This document shows positions 1 to 9,496 of a stretch of DNA of 64,000 bases, one piece after another; positions within the stretch are counted from its first letter, which is position 1, and every line of letters starts with the position of its first letter. The notes under the pieces were generated by a model. It made no database searches and had not been told where the DNA came from. It saw nothing but the letters and a program-made list of their open reading frames with translations. The translations under genes and the position numbers were made by a program. Origin of the DNA: an uncultured Castellaniella sp. (GTDB lineage: Bacteria; Pseudomonadota; Gammaproteobacteria; Burkholderiales; Burkholderiaceae_B); the NCBI RefSeq assembly GCF_937988725.1, contig NZ_CALKHS010000010.1:682001-746000 (forward strand), in the 5' to 3' direction.

Positions 1-18
1 CAACCTTTACAAGACAAC

Positions 19-1704
19 ATGCGCTGCGACGTGCTGATCGTGGGCGCGGGCGTCGCCGGACTCACCACGGCCATCGTGGCGGCCAAGCAGGGGCTGCGCC
101 CCGTCGTCGTGGAAAAGGCGCCCGTTTTCGGCGGCACCGCCGCGTTCTCCGGCGGCGTCCTGTGGATCCCCGGCAACCATGTCGCCAGGCAGTCGGGCAT
201 CCAAGACTCCCGGGAAGCCGCGCTGGACTATATCAAGCACGAGACCGGCGGGAATTTCGATCCGCAAGCCATCGAAGCCTTCCTGGACAAAGGCCCCGAA
301 ATGGCGGAATTCTTCGAGCGTGAAACGGAAGTCAAATTCATTCCCACGCAGTACCCGGACTACCACCCCGACCAAGTGGGCGCCGCCCTGCAAGGCCGTT
401 CGATTCTGGCGAAACCCTTCGACATCCGGGCCCTCGGCCCTGACATGAAGCGGCTGCGCCCTCCGCTGAAGACCATCACCTTCATCGGGATGATGTTCAA
501 CTCTTCCAGTCCGGACATCAAGCACTTCTTCAATGTCACGAAATCGCTGACCTCGTTCCTGTACGTCACCCGGCGGCTGAGCAAGCACCTGAAGGAGCTG
601 CTCCTGTATCGCCGCGGCATCAACGTGACCAGCGGCAACGCCCTGATGGCCCGACTGGCCAAAACGGCCCTGGATCTGAATATTCCCATCTACACCGAGA
701 GCCCGGTCATCAGCCTGATCCGGGACGGGGAGCGGATCGCCGGCGCGGTCGTGCGCAATCGGCAAAACGACATCCGTATCCACGCGGACCGCGCCGTCGT
801 GCTGGCTGCCGGCGGTTTCCCGCACGACGAAGCCCGTCTGAGGCAGACCTACCCCCACGTGGCGCGAGGCGGCCGGCATCTCTCGCCGACGCCGACCGAA
901 AACACGGGCGACGGCGTACGCATCGCGGAACAGCTGGGCGCTTCCCTCGAGCTGGACCTTCCCAATGCCTCCGCCTGGATTCCCGTATCGCACGTACCTT
1001 TGGGCGGAGGCCGGTACGGCGTGTTCCCCCACCTCATCGACCGGTACAAGCCCGGCATGATCGGCGTGACAAGCGACGGCAGGCGCTTCACCAACGAATC
1101 CAACTCGTACCACGATGTCGGCCAGGCCATGATCAAGGCATGCGAAGGGAGCAAGGAAACGGCGATGTGGCTGATCTGCGACCACCCGACGATTCGCAAG
1201 TACGGCCTGGGCTATGCCAAACCCGCCCCCATGCCTCTGGGACCCATGCTCAAGCGCGGCTACCTGAAGAAAGGCGCCACGCTAAAGGCGCTCGCGCAGG
1301 CGGCCGGCATCGATCCCGAGGGGCTGGAAGAGACGGTCCGCGCCTTCAACGAGCACGCGATCCGCGGCGAGGACCCGGCATTCCATCGTGGATCGACCGC
1401 GTTCAACCGCTATCTGGGTGATGCGGAACATCAACCCAACCCCTGCGTCGCCCCCATCACCACAGGCCCTTTCTACGCCTTGAAGCTGCTGATGGGCGAC
1501 CTGGGCACATTCGAAGGTTTGCGGACCGCCGTGACTGGGGAAGTGCTGGACCGGGCCGGCCAAGCCATCCCCGGCCTCTATGCCGTGGGCAACGACCGCG
1601 CCAGCATCTTCGGCGGCAACTACATCGCGGCGGGCATCACCCTGGGGCCCAACATGACCTTCGGCTACATCACGGCCAGACACATCGCGAAAGCCCGGCG
1701 GTGA
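19..1704 (+). CDS. FAD-dependent dehydrogenase, fumarate reductase/3-ketosteroid dehydrogenase type
   Basis: Flavoprotein of 561 residues expected to oxidise or reduce a C-C bond of an organic substrate using FAD. Residues 4-15 carry the dinucleotide-binding GxGxxG motif (VLIVGAGVAG) followed by VVVEKA. The C-terminus (LYAVGND near residue 520, then GGNYIAAGITLGPNMTFGY) is the FAD-closing segment of the fumarate reductase/succinate dehydrogenase flavoprotein family, and the pattern resembles 3-oxosteroid dehydrogenase-like members. No stop lies between base 1 and the ATG and no ribosome binding site is visible, so the true start may lie left of the window. It opens a co-oriented run with a NIPSNAP protein, an SDR and a Liv importer, which suggests a catabolic role. 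The substrate cannot be told from sequence. Confidence 0.85.
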   Translation: MRCDVLIVGAGVAGLTTAIVAAKQGLRPVVVEKAPVFGGTAAFSGGVLWIPGNHVARQSGIQDSREAALDYIKHETGGNFDPQAIEAFLDKGPEMAEFFERETEVKFIPTQYPDYHPDQVGAALQGRSILAKPFDIRALGPDMKRLRPPLKTITFIGMMFNSSSPDIKHFFNVTKSLTSFLYVTRRLSKHLKELLLYRRGINVTSGNALMARLAKTALDLNIPIYTESPVISLIRDGERIAGAVVRNRQNDIRIHADRAVVLAAGGFPHDEARLRQTYPHVARGGRHLSPTPTENTGDGVRIAEQLGASLELDLPNASAWIPVSHVPLGGGRYGVFPHLIDRYKPGMIGVTSDGRRFTNESNSYHDVGQAMIKACEGSKETAMWLICDHPTIRKYGLGYAKPAPMPLGPMLKRGYLKKGATLKALAQAAGIDPEGLEETVRAFNEHAIRGEDPAFHRGSTAFNRYLGDAEHQPNPCVAPITTGPFYALKLLMGDLGTFEGLRTAVTGEVLDRAGQAIPGLYAVGNDRASIFGGNYIAAGITLGPNMTFGYITARHIAKARR

Positions 1705-1743
1705 CGGCCCCGGCGCCCATCATCCGCTCTTCAGGAGAAACCC

Positions 1744-2091
1744 ATGCTCATCGATGATTCATTGACCTTGATCGACCATCGCGTCTACACCATCGCGTTG
1801 CGCAAGATGCCGGAATTCCTAAGCGTCTTCAACGAACTGGCGATGCCGGTGCTGAGAGAGACCCTGGGCAACCCGATCGGCCTGTATACCAGCCACGTCG
1901 GCCCGCTGAACCAGTTCGTGCACCTATGGGCCTACAAGGACCTGAGCGACTATCAGGAACGCTGTCGGCGCAGGGACACGCACCCGGACTTTCCGGCATA
2001 TCTGGCGGCCTCCGGCCATCTGATCGTCGCCCAGGAAACCCGCTTGCTCACCCGCGCCGAGCTGCTGTATGGCGGAGGCTCCCAAGCATGA
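1744..2091 (+). CDS. NIPSNAP family protein
   Basis: Small protein of 115 residues with the NIPSNAP/dimeric ferredoxin-like barrel pattern: an early ..DHRVYTIALRKMPEF strand-helix, LGNPIGLYTSHVGPLNQFVHLWAYKDL in the middle, and a final strand ending VAQETRLLTRAELLY. Members are often found with degradation genes, but their biochemical role is poorly defined. A ribosome binding site (AGGAG) precedes the ATG. The stop codon overlaps the start of the following SDR gene (ATGA), so the two are translationally coupled. Probably cytoplasmic, with no signal or membrane segment. Confidence 0.8.
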   Translation: MLIDDSLTLIDHRVYTIALRKMPEFLSVFNELAMPVLRETLGNPIGLYTSHVGPLNQFVHLWAYKDLSDYQERCRRRDTHPDFPAYLAASGHLIVAQETRLLTRAELLYGGGSQA

Positions 2092-2870
2092 ACGCCAAAA
2101 CCATCGGAACCGCCCTCATCACCGGAGGGGCGGCGGGGATCGGGCTGGCCACGGCTCGCCTGCTCGCCAGACAGCAATACGACGTTTGTCTGCTCGACCT
2201 GAATGCGGAATCCGCCGCAGCGCGCGCGCAAGAATTCGGCGCGCGGCATATCGGCCTGAGCTGCGACGTCGGCGACGAAGCATCCGTGCGGCAAGCGGTC
2301 GGCGAAGCGATCCGCCGACTGGGCCGGATCGACGTGCTGGTGAACAACGCCGGCGTGGGGGACCAGCCTGTCCCCACGCTGGAACAGACCGCCGACCTCT
2401 TCAGCAAAGTCCTGGACACGCATCTGCGCGGCACGTTCCTGATGTCCCAGGCCGTCGGCGCGCACATGATCGAACGCGGCGGCGGCGCCATCGTCAACCT
2501 GAGCTCCATCGCGGCTTTCGGCGGCATCCCCGGGCGCAATGCGTACGTGGCGGCCAAGGCGGGCATTTCGGCCATGACTCGATCCATGGCCTGCGAATGG
2601 GCGCGCCGCCATGTGCGCATCAACGCGGTCGCCCCCGGTTATACCCGCACCGAACTGATCGAAAAGCTCGAGGCCGGCGGCGCGCTCGACACCGCCGGGA
2701 TCATGGCCCGAACCCCCATGGGCCGCCTGGCGGAGCCGGACGAAATCGCGCAGGTCATCGCCTTCCTGGCGTCCGACCACGCCAGCTACATCACCGGCGC
2801 AACCGTGCCTGTCGACGGCGGCTGGACGGCGTTCGGCGCGCCGGAAAGCTCGCTGGCGCCGCCGCGCTGA
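2088..2870 (+). CDS. Short-chain dehydrogenase/reductase (SDR)
   Basis: Classical SDR of 260 residues catalysing NAD(P)-dependent alcohol/ketone interconversion. The cofactor motif TGGAAGIG is near residue 11, the NNAG motif near residue 86, the catalytic Ser in NLSSIAAFGG, and the Tyr-x3-Lys pair in YVAAK. The C-terminus has the usual ITGATVPVDGGW. The ATG at 2088 overlaps the upstream stop; a longer upstream reading of the same frame only shadows the NIPSNAP gene. With the FAD dehydrogenase it could form two redox steps of one pathway. Substrate unknown. Confidence 0.88.
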   Translation: MNAKTIGTALITGGAAGIGLATARLLARQQYDVCLLDLNAESAAARAQEFGARHIGLSCDVGDEASVRQAVGEAIRRLGRIDVLVNNAGVGDQPVPTLEQTADLFSKVLDTHLRGTFLMSQAVGAHMIERGGGAIVNLSSIAAFGGIPGRNAYVAAKAGISAMTRSMACEWARRHVRINAVAPGYTRTELIEKLEAGGALDTAGIMARTPMGRLAEPDEIAQVIAFLASDHASYITGATVPVDGGWTAFGAPESSLAPPR

Positions 2871-2894
2871 AACGTCACCGAGGATCTCGATACC

Positions 2895-3746
2895 ATGTTG
2901 ACTATCAATATCATCAACGGACTGGTCTACGGGGCGCTGCTGGCGATCGTGGCTTCCGGCCTGGCGCTGATCTACGGCCTGCGGCGCGTCGTCAACTTCG
3001 CGCACGGCTCGCTCTACATGCTGGGCGCCTACCTGGGCTACACGCTGTCCGTCCATACGAACTTCTGGATCGCGCTGGCAGCCGCATCCGCCATCATGTT
3101 CGTGCTGGGCGCCCTGCTCGACCGCTACGGCCTGCGGCTCCTGCAACATTACGATCCGCTGAGCATCATCCTCGTGACCTTCGGCCTGCTGCTGATCATC
3201 GAGGACGTCGTCCAGACGGTCTGGGGCAAGAGCAACCTGGCGCTGGCGGAACCGGCGCAACTGAGCCATTCCATCAGCATCCTGGGCATGACCTTGCCGG
3301 CCTACCGCATCGCCGTCGTCCTGGTGGGCATCGCAGTGGCCGTCAGCCTGTCGCTCTGGCTGCGCAAGACCCGAATGGGCCTGTTTGTCCGGGCGGCCAG
3401 CACGGACCCGGCGACCACGGCGATGCAAGGCGTCAACACCGACAGGCTGAGCGCCATCGTGGTCGGCCTGGGCACAGCCCTGGCCGGCTTTGCCGGCGTC
3501 ATCACCGCCCCGTTCCTGTCGCTATCGCCTTCCATGGGCGGGGACGTCCTGATCGATTCCTTCATGGTCGTCGTGATCGGCGGACTCGGCAGCCTGCCCG
3601 GCGCGTTCCTGGCAGCGCTCGTCCTGGGACAGGTGCAGACGCTGGGCGCCGTGTATCTCCCCGACATATCGGCTTCCCTGCCGTTTCTCCTGATGATAGC
3701 CATCCTGATCTGGAGGCCGGCCGGAATCGCCGGAAACCGCACATGA
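2895..3746 (+). CDS. Branched-chain amino acid-type ABC permease, LivH-like
   Basis: Inner-membrane permease of 283 residues, the LivH half of a HAAT-family importer. It begins INIINGLVYGALLAIVASGLALIYGL and carries the family motif NFAHGS near residue 36 and multiple hydrophobic helices. The cytoplasmic coupling segment includes FVRAAS and TDRLSAIVVGLGTALAGFAGV. It overlaps livM by four bases (ATGA). HAAT transporters carry branched-chain amino acids but also aromatic acids and other carboxylates; association with a flavoprotein and an SDR favours a catabolic substrate here. Confidence 0.9.
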   Translation: MLTINIINGLVYGALLAIVASGLALIYGLRRVVNFAHGSLYMLGAYLGYTLSVHTNFWIALAAASAIMFVLGALLDRYGLRLLQHYDPLSIILVTFGLLLIIEDVVQTVWGKSNLALAEPAQLSHSISILGMTLPAYRIAVVLVGIAVAVSLSLWLRKTRMGLFVRAASTDPATTAMQGVNTDRLSAIVVGLGTALAGFAGVITAPFLSLSPSMGGDVLIDSFMVVVIGGLGSLPGAFLAALVLGQVQTLGAVYLPDISASLPFLLMIAILIWRPAGIAGNRT

Positions 3747-4744
3747 CCACCATGACTTCCCAACGGCGCAGCCGAATCGCGCCGATCGCCCTGGCGGCGC
3801 TGGCGCTGGCTCTGGCCGCCAGCCAGTTCATCCGCTCCGAAATCGCGCTGTCCCTGCTGACGCAGGCCGCCGTCTACGCCGTCTTCGCCACCGGCCTGGG
3901 CGTCCTGCTGCGCCAGAACGGCATGGTGAGTTTCGGCCACGCCGCCTTTTTCGGCCTGAGCGGCTACATCGTCGCCATTCTGCTGCAGGACACCGGCATT
4001 TCAGCCGAGGCCGCCATCCTGATCAGCTTGGCGGGGATCGCGGCGTTCGCCCTGCTGCTGGGCTTCGTCATCGTACGCATCCCGGGCATTGCCTTCGCGA
4101 TGCTGACGCTCGCCCTCGGACAATTGTTCTATCAAGTGGCGCTCCAATCCCGCGCCCTGACCGGCGGCGCGGACGGCATCAGCATCAACTGGCCCGATAC
4201 GCTCTTCGGCATCCCCTTGGGAACCTTGCTCGAACCGGCCACCCTGTTCATGACGACCTGGACCGTCCTGATCCTCAGCATCGCCCTGCTGACCTGGCTG
4301 CAGCGCAGCCGATTCGGCCGGACGACCGAGGCCATCCGCGACAACCCGGAACGCGCCATGTTCATCGGAATACGCCCGATGGCGCCCCGCGTCCTGATTT
4401 TCACTCTGTCGGCCGTCCTGACCGGGCTGGCCGGCGTGCTGGCGGCCCTGAACACGGGCTTCATCTCTCCGGAGAGCATGCACTGGAGCGTGTCGGGCAC
4501 GGCGCTGATGATGGTCGTGGTGGGGGGCTACTGGCGCATCTCGGGCCCCGCCCTGGGCGCGATCGTCTTCATCGTGGCCAAGGATCTGATCGGGGATTTC
4601 TCGACGCACTGGTTGTCCTTGTTCGGGCTCGTGCTCATCATCGCCGTGGTCTTCACGGATAACGGACTGAGCGGCGCGCTCCAGAACCTGATCGACCGCC
4701 TGCGCCGGCCGCGAAGCGCCGAACGGCACGCCACGACTCACTAG
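3743..4744 (+). CDS. Branched-chain amino acid-type ABC permease, LivM-like
   Basis: Second permease subunit of the importer, 333 residues. A hydrophobic segment after the basic start (SQRRSRIAPIALAALALALA) is followed by VSFGHAAFFGLSGY, the LivM signature, and the coupling region GRTTEAIRDNPERAMFIGI. The ATG at 3743 overlaps the livH stop; a longer reading of this frame from 2069 only shadows the SDR and livH. The stop is followed nine bases later by the livG start. Confidence 0.9.
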   Translation: MTTMTSQRRSRIAPIALAALALALAASQFIRSEIALSLLTQAAVYAVFATGLGVLLRQNGMVSFGHAAFFGLSGYIVAILLQDTGISAEAAILISLAGIAAFALLLGFVIVRIPGIAFAMLTLALGQLFYQVALQSRALTGGADGISINWPDTLFGIPLGTLLEPATLFMTTWTVLILSIALLTWLQRSRFGRTTEAIRDNPERAMFIGIRPMAPRVLIFTLSAVLTGLAGVLAALNTGFISPESMHWSVSGTALMMVVVGGYWRISGPALGAIVFIVAKDLIGDFSTHWLSLFGLVLIIAVVFTDNGLSGALQNLIDRLRRPRSAERHATTH

Positions 4745-4753
4745 GAGAACGAG

Positions 4754-5479
4754 ATGAATGCCGAATCGATCATTCTCGAAGCCCGGGACATCGCCATCCA
4801 CTACGGCGGCGTCAAAGCGCTGGACGGCGTGTCGTTCCAGCTCGAAAAAGGGGAAATCCATGGCCTGATCGGCCCCAACGGCGCCGGCAAGTCCACCGTC
4901 ATCGACGCGATCACCGGCCGCAGAAAACTGACGCGCGGCTCGGTCCGCCTGGACGGCCGGGACATCAGCGGGCTGGACATCATCCAGCGGCGCCGCAGAG
5001 GGCTTGCCCGATCCTTCCAGCGCACCAGCATCTTCGCCAATCTGGACGTGCGCGAACAAGTCGTGCTGGCCGCCCACAAAGTGGGCGCCGACGCGCCCGA
5101 GCAGGAAGCGCTCGAGGTCATGGGACAACTGGATCTGCTGAGCGTGGCCCACGTTCCCGCGAAAGACCTGGGCTATGGACAGCAACGGCGCCTGGATCTC
5201 GCACTGGCCCTGGTTGGACGGCCCATGGTGCTGCTGCTTGATGAACCCATGGCCGGCCTGTCGCCCCAGGAATCCCGGGAACTGGCCGAGCATCTGCTCC
5301 AGCTTGCCCGCGACTGGAACGTGTCCGTCCTGCTGGTGGAACACGACACGGACATTCTGTTCGACATTTCCGACACCGTCACCGTCTTCGAGCTGGGACG
5401 CGTCATCGCCAACGGCAGCCCCGAGACGGTCAGGACCCACCCTCGGGTGAAACAAGCTTATCTGGGGAGCGCCGCATGA
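4754..5479 (+). CDS. ABC importer ATPase, LivG-like
   Basis: Cytoplasmic ATPase of 241 residues. Walker A is GPNGAGKST near residue 39; the ABC signature region is unusual, LGYGQQRRLDLALAL, typical of LivG; Walker B is VLLLDEPMAGL; the H-loop is LLVEHD. A strong ribosome binding site (AGGAG) precedes the ATG at 4754. It overlaps livF by four bases. LivG and LivF form a heterodimer driving the two permeases. Confidence 0.92.
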   Translation: MNAESIILEARDIAIHYGGVKALDGVSFQLEKGEIHGLIGPNGAGKSTVIDAITGRRKLTRGSVRLDGRDISGLDIIQRRRRGLARSFQRTSIFANLDVREQVVLAAHKVGADAPEQEALEVMGQLDLLSVAHVPAKDLGYGQQRRLDLALALVGRPMVLLLDEPMAGLSPQESRELAEHLLQLARDWNVSVLLVEHDTDILFDISDTVTVFELGRVIANGSPETVRTHPRVKQAYLGSAA

Positions 5480-6174
5480 ATCCGCTGCTCGAAATCCGCG
5501 ACATACACGCCTATTATGGCGCCGCTCACATCCTGCACGGCCTGAGCCTGGATATCTCGCAGGGAGAACAAGTCGCCCTGATCGGGCGCAACGGCATGGG
5601 CAAGACCACGACCGTGAACGCGCTGATGGGAATCGCCCGCGTCGCCTCGGGCGGGATATTGCTGGACGGCCGCCCGGTCACCAAGCCATCCGCCTATACC
5701 CCCGCCCAGGCCGGCCTTGCGATTGTTCCCCAAGGGCGCTGCATCATCCCGAACCTGACCATAGAAGAGAACCTGCTCATCGGCTCGGCGGTCAGGCGCT
5801 CCGGCCCGTGGGATCTGGCGGCCATCTACCGCCTGTTCCCCATCCTGAAGGAGCGCGCCCATACTCCGGGCACGGCATTGTCGGGCGGCCAGCAGCAGAT
5901 GCTCGCCATCGGGCGGGCGCTGATGGCCAACCCCAGGCTCATGATCCTGGACGAGCCCACCGAAGGCCTGGCGCCGGTCATCGTGGACCAGCTTGCCGAC
6001 ACGCTGAACCTGATCTGCCGGCAAGGCACGGCCATTTTGCTGATCGAACAGAATCTGGGGCTCGTCGCCCGCACCACAACCCGCTACTACGCCGTCGAGA
6101 AAGGCGCGGTAGCCGCTTCCGGCCCTGTGGATCCAGACAACATCCCGGATCTGCACCGCCACATCGCCGCTTGA
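5476..6174 (+). CDS. ABC importer ATPase, LivF-like
   Basis: Second ATPase subunit, 232 residues. Walker A is GRNGMGKTT near residue 37, the signature is LSGGQQQMLAIGRALM, Walker B is LMILDEPTEGLAP and the H-loop region is ILLIEQN. The motif set and the length match LivF. It starts inside the livG stop (ATGA overlap) and is followed 29 bases later by the binding-protein gene. Confidence 0.92.
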   Translation: MNPLLEIRDIHAYYGAAHILHGLSLDISQGEQVALIGRNGMGKTTTVNALMGIARVASGGILLDGRPVTKPSAYTPAQAGLAIVPQGRCIIPNLTIEENLLIGSAVRRSGPWDLAAIYRLFPILKERAHTPGTALSGGQQQMLAIGRALMANPRLMILDEPTEGLAPVIVDQLADTLNLICRQGTAILLIEQNLGLVARTTTRYYAVEKGAVAASGPVDPDNIPDLHRHIAA

Positions 6175-6203
6175 GCGAATTTCATCCACCAAGGAGACAA
6201 ACA

Positions 6204-7400
6204 ATGGCCCCTCGCTCCCTCAAACATTCCTGCATGGCGGTGCTGACCGCCTCATGCCTGGCAATGGCTGCCAGCCAGGCCGCCGAGAAAGAACCCATCC
6301 GCATCGGCGCGGTCACCTCGATTTCCGGCGTCTTCGCGCAGCAGGGCGAAGAAGTGATGCGCGGCATCCAGTTCGCGGTGGACGAAGCCAATGCCAAAGG
6401 CGGCGTGGACGGCCGCAAGGTATTGCTGAAGACGGGCGACGACGAAAGCACGCCGAAGGAAGGCCTGCATGCGGCGGAAAAACTCGCGCGCGACGGATAC
6501 AAGCTGCTGATCGGCCCCATCGCATCCTCCATCACCATGACCGTCGGCGGAAACCTGAATCGCTGGAACGCCATGCTGATGGCCGTCGTCAGCAAGAGCG
6601 ACAAGATCACCGGCGACAGCTGCAAGCCGGGGATGTTCCGCACGAACCATTCCGACACCATGGACATCGCCATGTTCAAGGAATGGATGAAGGACATCAA
6701 ACCCAAGAATTTCGCCATCATCGCGGCGGACTACACCTGGGGGCATGATTCGGCCCAGGCCTTCACCAAGGCCGCCGAGGCTCAGGGGAAGAAAGTGTCC
6801 CTCACCTTGTTCCCTCCCCTGGGAACCAAGGACTTCGCGCCCTATATTTCCCAGATCAAGTCCAACCCGGATATCGAAGGCATCTGGGTGGCGCTGGTTG
6901 GCCGCGACCTGATCGCCTACGTCAAACAAGCGGAAAGCTTCGGCCTGAACTCCAAGACCACGCTGGGCCACGCCATGATCATGAACTTCGTCGTGAACGC
7001 GACGGACAAAGCGACCAAGGGCATAGAGGGCAATATGGAATATGGGGCTGAAATCGACACGCCCATGAACAAGGCGCTGGTCGCGGCCTGGCAGGCCAAG
7101 TTCGGTCGTGTGCCCACGGACAACGAAGGCTCGGCGTACAACGGCGTGCAGGCCATCTTCGCCGGCGTGAGGAAGGCCGACAGCGTCAAGGCGCGCGACG
7201 TCTCCAAGGCGCTGGAAGGGCTGACCTACGACACCATCTACGGCCAAGCCACCATGCGGGCGGAAGACCATCAGCTCGTCATCCCCAACTACATCGGCCA
7301 GGTCCAGGAAGTGGACGGCGTGCTGCGGCCCGTCATCACCCACACCTACCCCGCCTCCCTGGTGCCGGGACCGTCCGGAGAATGCAAGCTGAAGCAGTAA
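6204..7400 (+). CDS. Periplasmic substrate-binding protein, LivK-like (HAAT family)
   Basis: Secreted binding protein of 398 residues. An N-terminal signal peptide (basic start, hydrophobic core LTASCLAMAA, cleavage near SQAAEK) is followed by IRIGAVTSISGVFAQQGEEVMRGI, the opening of type I periplasmic binding proteins. The ATG at 6204 has a clear ribosome binding site (AAGGAGA); a longer reading from 5808 overlaps livF and is rejected. It captures the ligand for the LivHMGF complex. Its position last in the Liv gene set is common in HAAT systems. Ligand unknown. Confidence 0.88.
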   Translation: MAPRSLKHSCMAVLTASCLAMAASQAAEKEPIRIGAVTSISGVFAQQGEEVMRGIQFAVDEANAKGGVDGRKVLLKTGDDESTPKEGLHAAEKLARDGYKLLIGPIASSITMTVGGNLNRWNAMLMAVVSKSDKITGDSCKPGMFRTNHSDTMDIAMFKEWMKDIKPKNFAIIAADYTWGHDSAQAFTKAAEAQGKKVSLTLFPPLGTKDFAPYISQIKSNPDIEGIWVALVGRDLIAYVKQAESFGLNSKTTLGHAMIMNFVVNATDKATKGIEGNMEYGAEIDTPMNKALVAAWQAKFGRVPTDNEGSAYNGVQAIFAGVRKADSVKARDVSKALEGLTYDTIYGQATMRAEDHQLVIPNYIGQVQEVDGVLRPVITHTYPASLVPGPSGECKLKQ

Positions 7401-7484
7401 GCAAAACCATTCGGGCCGACAGCCCCCCTGCTTGGCCTGGTTCTTGCGGGAAGGTTACATTAACGGGATCAAGGAGAAAAACCG

Positions 7485-8771
7485 ATGGGATCCCGTCCCC
7501 GCACCATCCCCCTGCCGATCGCCGGGCTGCTGGCCCTGGCCGTCGCCATGGGGATCGGCCGCTTCGCCTTCACGCCGGTCCTGCCCATGATGCAGGCCGA
7601 TCTGGGGCTGTCGCTGTCCCAGGGGGGATGGCTGGCCAGCGCCAATTACCTGGGCTACCTGCTGGGCGCCCTGCTGGTCACGCACATGAGCTGGCCGCCC
7701 GCCGCGCTGCTGCGCCGCGGGCTGTGGCTGGTGGTCCTGACGACGGCCGCCATGGGCCTGGACACCCACTGGGCCGGCTGGCTGGTCTGGCGCCTGCTGG
7801 CGGGCGTGGCCAGCGCCTGGGTGCTGATCGGGACGGCATCGCTGTGCATCGCCCGCCTGAACGCCCGGGGGCAGGAACGGCACAGCGGCATCGTCTTCGC
7901 CGGCGTGGGCTGCGGAATCACGTTCGCGGGACTGGCCTGCATGGGGCTGACGCTGCTGGGCACCACCTCGTCGCACGCCTGGCTGTGGCTGGCGGCCGCG
8001 GCCCTGCTGGGCTTGCTGGGGGCCTCCATGCTGTGGGCGCCGCAGGATCAGGCGGACTCGCCCGCTGAATCCGGGCTCAAAGCAAACGCCGCCACACCGA
8101 CACAGACAGCGGATTCGCCGGCCGGATCGGCGCAAACCGCCGCCGCGCAGCCCGACGCGGTCCCGGTCGCGATGGACGTTCCCACCGGCCTGCCGCCGCT
8201 GCACTGGGGACTGATCCTGTGCTACGGCGTGTACGGCTTCGGCTACATCCTGCCCGCGACCTTCCTGCCCGCCCAGGCGCGGCTGCTGGTGCCCGACCCC
8301 TGGCTGTTCAGCCTGGCATGGCCGGTCTTCGGGCTGGCGGGCGCGGTGTCCACCCTGATCGCCAGCCGCCTGGCGCGACGCTTCAGCCGGCCGCAGGTCT
8401 GGGCTGGCGCGCAGATCCTGATGGCCATCGGCGTGCTGCTGCCGGCCCTGTGGCATGCGCTGGCGGCCATTCTGCTGGCCGCCTTGTGCGTGGGCAGCAC
8501 CTTCATGGTGATCACCATGGTCGGCCTGCAGGAAGCCCAGGCCGCCGTCGGCCAGGCGGGCGCCAAGCGGCAGATGGCGGCGATGACGGCGTCCTTCGCC
8601 CTGGGCCAGTTGATCGGGCCGCTGTTCTTCAGCCTGAGCCACGCCTGGTTCGGCGCGCCGCTGGAATTCGCCCTGGTGCTGGGCGCCCTGGGCCTGCTGG
8701 CCGGGGCCTTGCCCATCCTGCGGCTGCAAACCGGCGGCGCAACCTCCATCCCGACGGGCTCCCGCCCATGA
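7485..8771 (+). CDS. MFS transporter, YbfB/YjiJ type
   Basis: Membrane transporter of 428 residues of the major facilitator superfamily. The opening AMGIGRFAFTPVLPMMQADLGLS is the YbfB/YjiJ family signature. About twelve hydrophobic segments are visible. A long polar Ala/Thr/Gln-rich linker of about 45 residues (around residues 185-230) separates the two six-helix halves, longer than usual. It starts 84 bases after the binding-protein gene with an AAGGAG site and overlaps the hydrolase gene by four bases. Direction and substrate of transport cannot be read from sequence. Confidence 0.82.
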   Translation: MGSRPRTIPLPIAGLLALAVAMGIGRFAFTPVLPMMQADLGLSLSQGGWLASANYLGYLLGALLVTHMSWPPAALLRRGLWLVVLTTAAMGLDTHWAGWLVWRLLAGVASAWVLIGTASLCIARLNARGQERHSGIVFAGVGCGITFAGLACMGLTLLGTTSSHAWLWLAAAALLGLLGASMLWAPQDQADSPAESGLKANAATPTQTADSPAGSAQTAAAQPDAVPVAMDVPTGLPPLHWGLILCYGVYGFGYILPATFLPAQARLLVPDPWLFSLAWPVFGLAGAVSTLIASRLARRFSRPQVWAGAQILMAIGVLLPALWHALAAILLAALCVGSTFMVITMVGLQEAQAAVGQAGAKRQMAAMTASFALGQLIGPLFFSLSHAWFGAPLEFALVLGALGLLAGALPILRLQTGGATSIPTGSRP

Positions 8772-9496
8772 ACGCCCCGCGTTCCTACCTGCTCGTGCAT
8801 GGCGCCTGGCACGGCGGCTGGTGCTGGTCCGCCGTGGCGAAGCGGCTGCGGCAGGCGGGCCATGACGTCCATGCCCCCACGCTGCCCGGCCTGGGGGAAC
8901 GCCGCCACCTGCTGGGGCCGGACATCACGCTGGAAACCTTCATCCAGGACGTGGCGCAGCGCCTGATCGAACAGGATCTGCGCGAAGTCATCCTGGTGGG
9001 TCACAGCTTTGGCGGACTGGTGATCTCGGGCGTGGCCGACCGCCTGCCCGAACGCATCCGGCGGCTGGTCTATCTGGACGCCTTTCTGCTGCCGCCTGGA
9101 AAATCAACCTTCGACACTTTGCCCGAAGCCATCGTCCAGCGGCTGGAACAGAGCGCCGCCGGCACCGGCGGCATCGCGCCGCCCAAGCCGGAAAGCCTGG
9201 GCCTGAGCAGCCCGGCGGACATCGCCCACGTCCGGGAACGGCTGACGCCGCATCCGATCGGCACCTACCGCGAACCGTTGCACCTGGATCATCCGCTGGG
9301 CAACGGCCTGCCGGCCACCTGCCTGCGCTGCGTCCGGCCGCCCTTCCCGGCCGTCGCCCAGGCTTATGACTGGGCGCGCGCCACGCAGGGCGACCGCTGG
9401 GACTGGCGTGATCTGGAATGCGGCCACGACGCGATGATCAGCGCGCCGGATCAGGTGGCCGAGGCCCTGCTGGACGTGGCAGCCGCCAGCCGCTGA
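8768..9496 (+). CDS. Alpha/beta hydrolase, esterase (EstC/plant methylesterase-like)
   Basis: Cytoplasmic hydrolase of 242 residues. The oxyanion-hole segment LLVHGAWHGGWCW opens the protein; the nucleophile elbow is GHSFGG near residue 82; the catalytic His lies in ECGHDAMI near the C-terminus. This pattern is that of small esterases in the methylesterase/hydroxynitrile lyase-like group. The ATG at 8768 overlaps the MFS stop (ATGA). Translational coupling to a transporter suggests it acts on an imported or exported ester. Convergent overlap with the M20 gene on the other strand is 46 bases. Confidence 0.82.
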   Translation: MNAPRSYLLVHGAWHGGWCWSAVAKRLRQAGHDVHAPTLPGLGERRHLLGPDITLETFIQDVAQRLIEQDLREVILVGHSFGGLVISGVADRLPERIRRLVYLDAFLLPPGKSTFDTLPEAIVQRLEQSAAGTGGIAPPKPESLGLSSPADIAHVRERLTPHPIGTYREPLHLDHPLGNGLPATCLRCVRPPFPAVAQAYDWARATQGDRWDWRDLECGHDAMISAPDQVAEALLDVAAASR

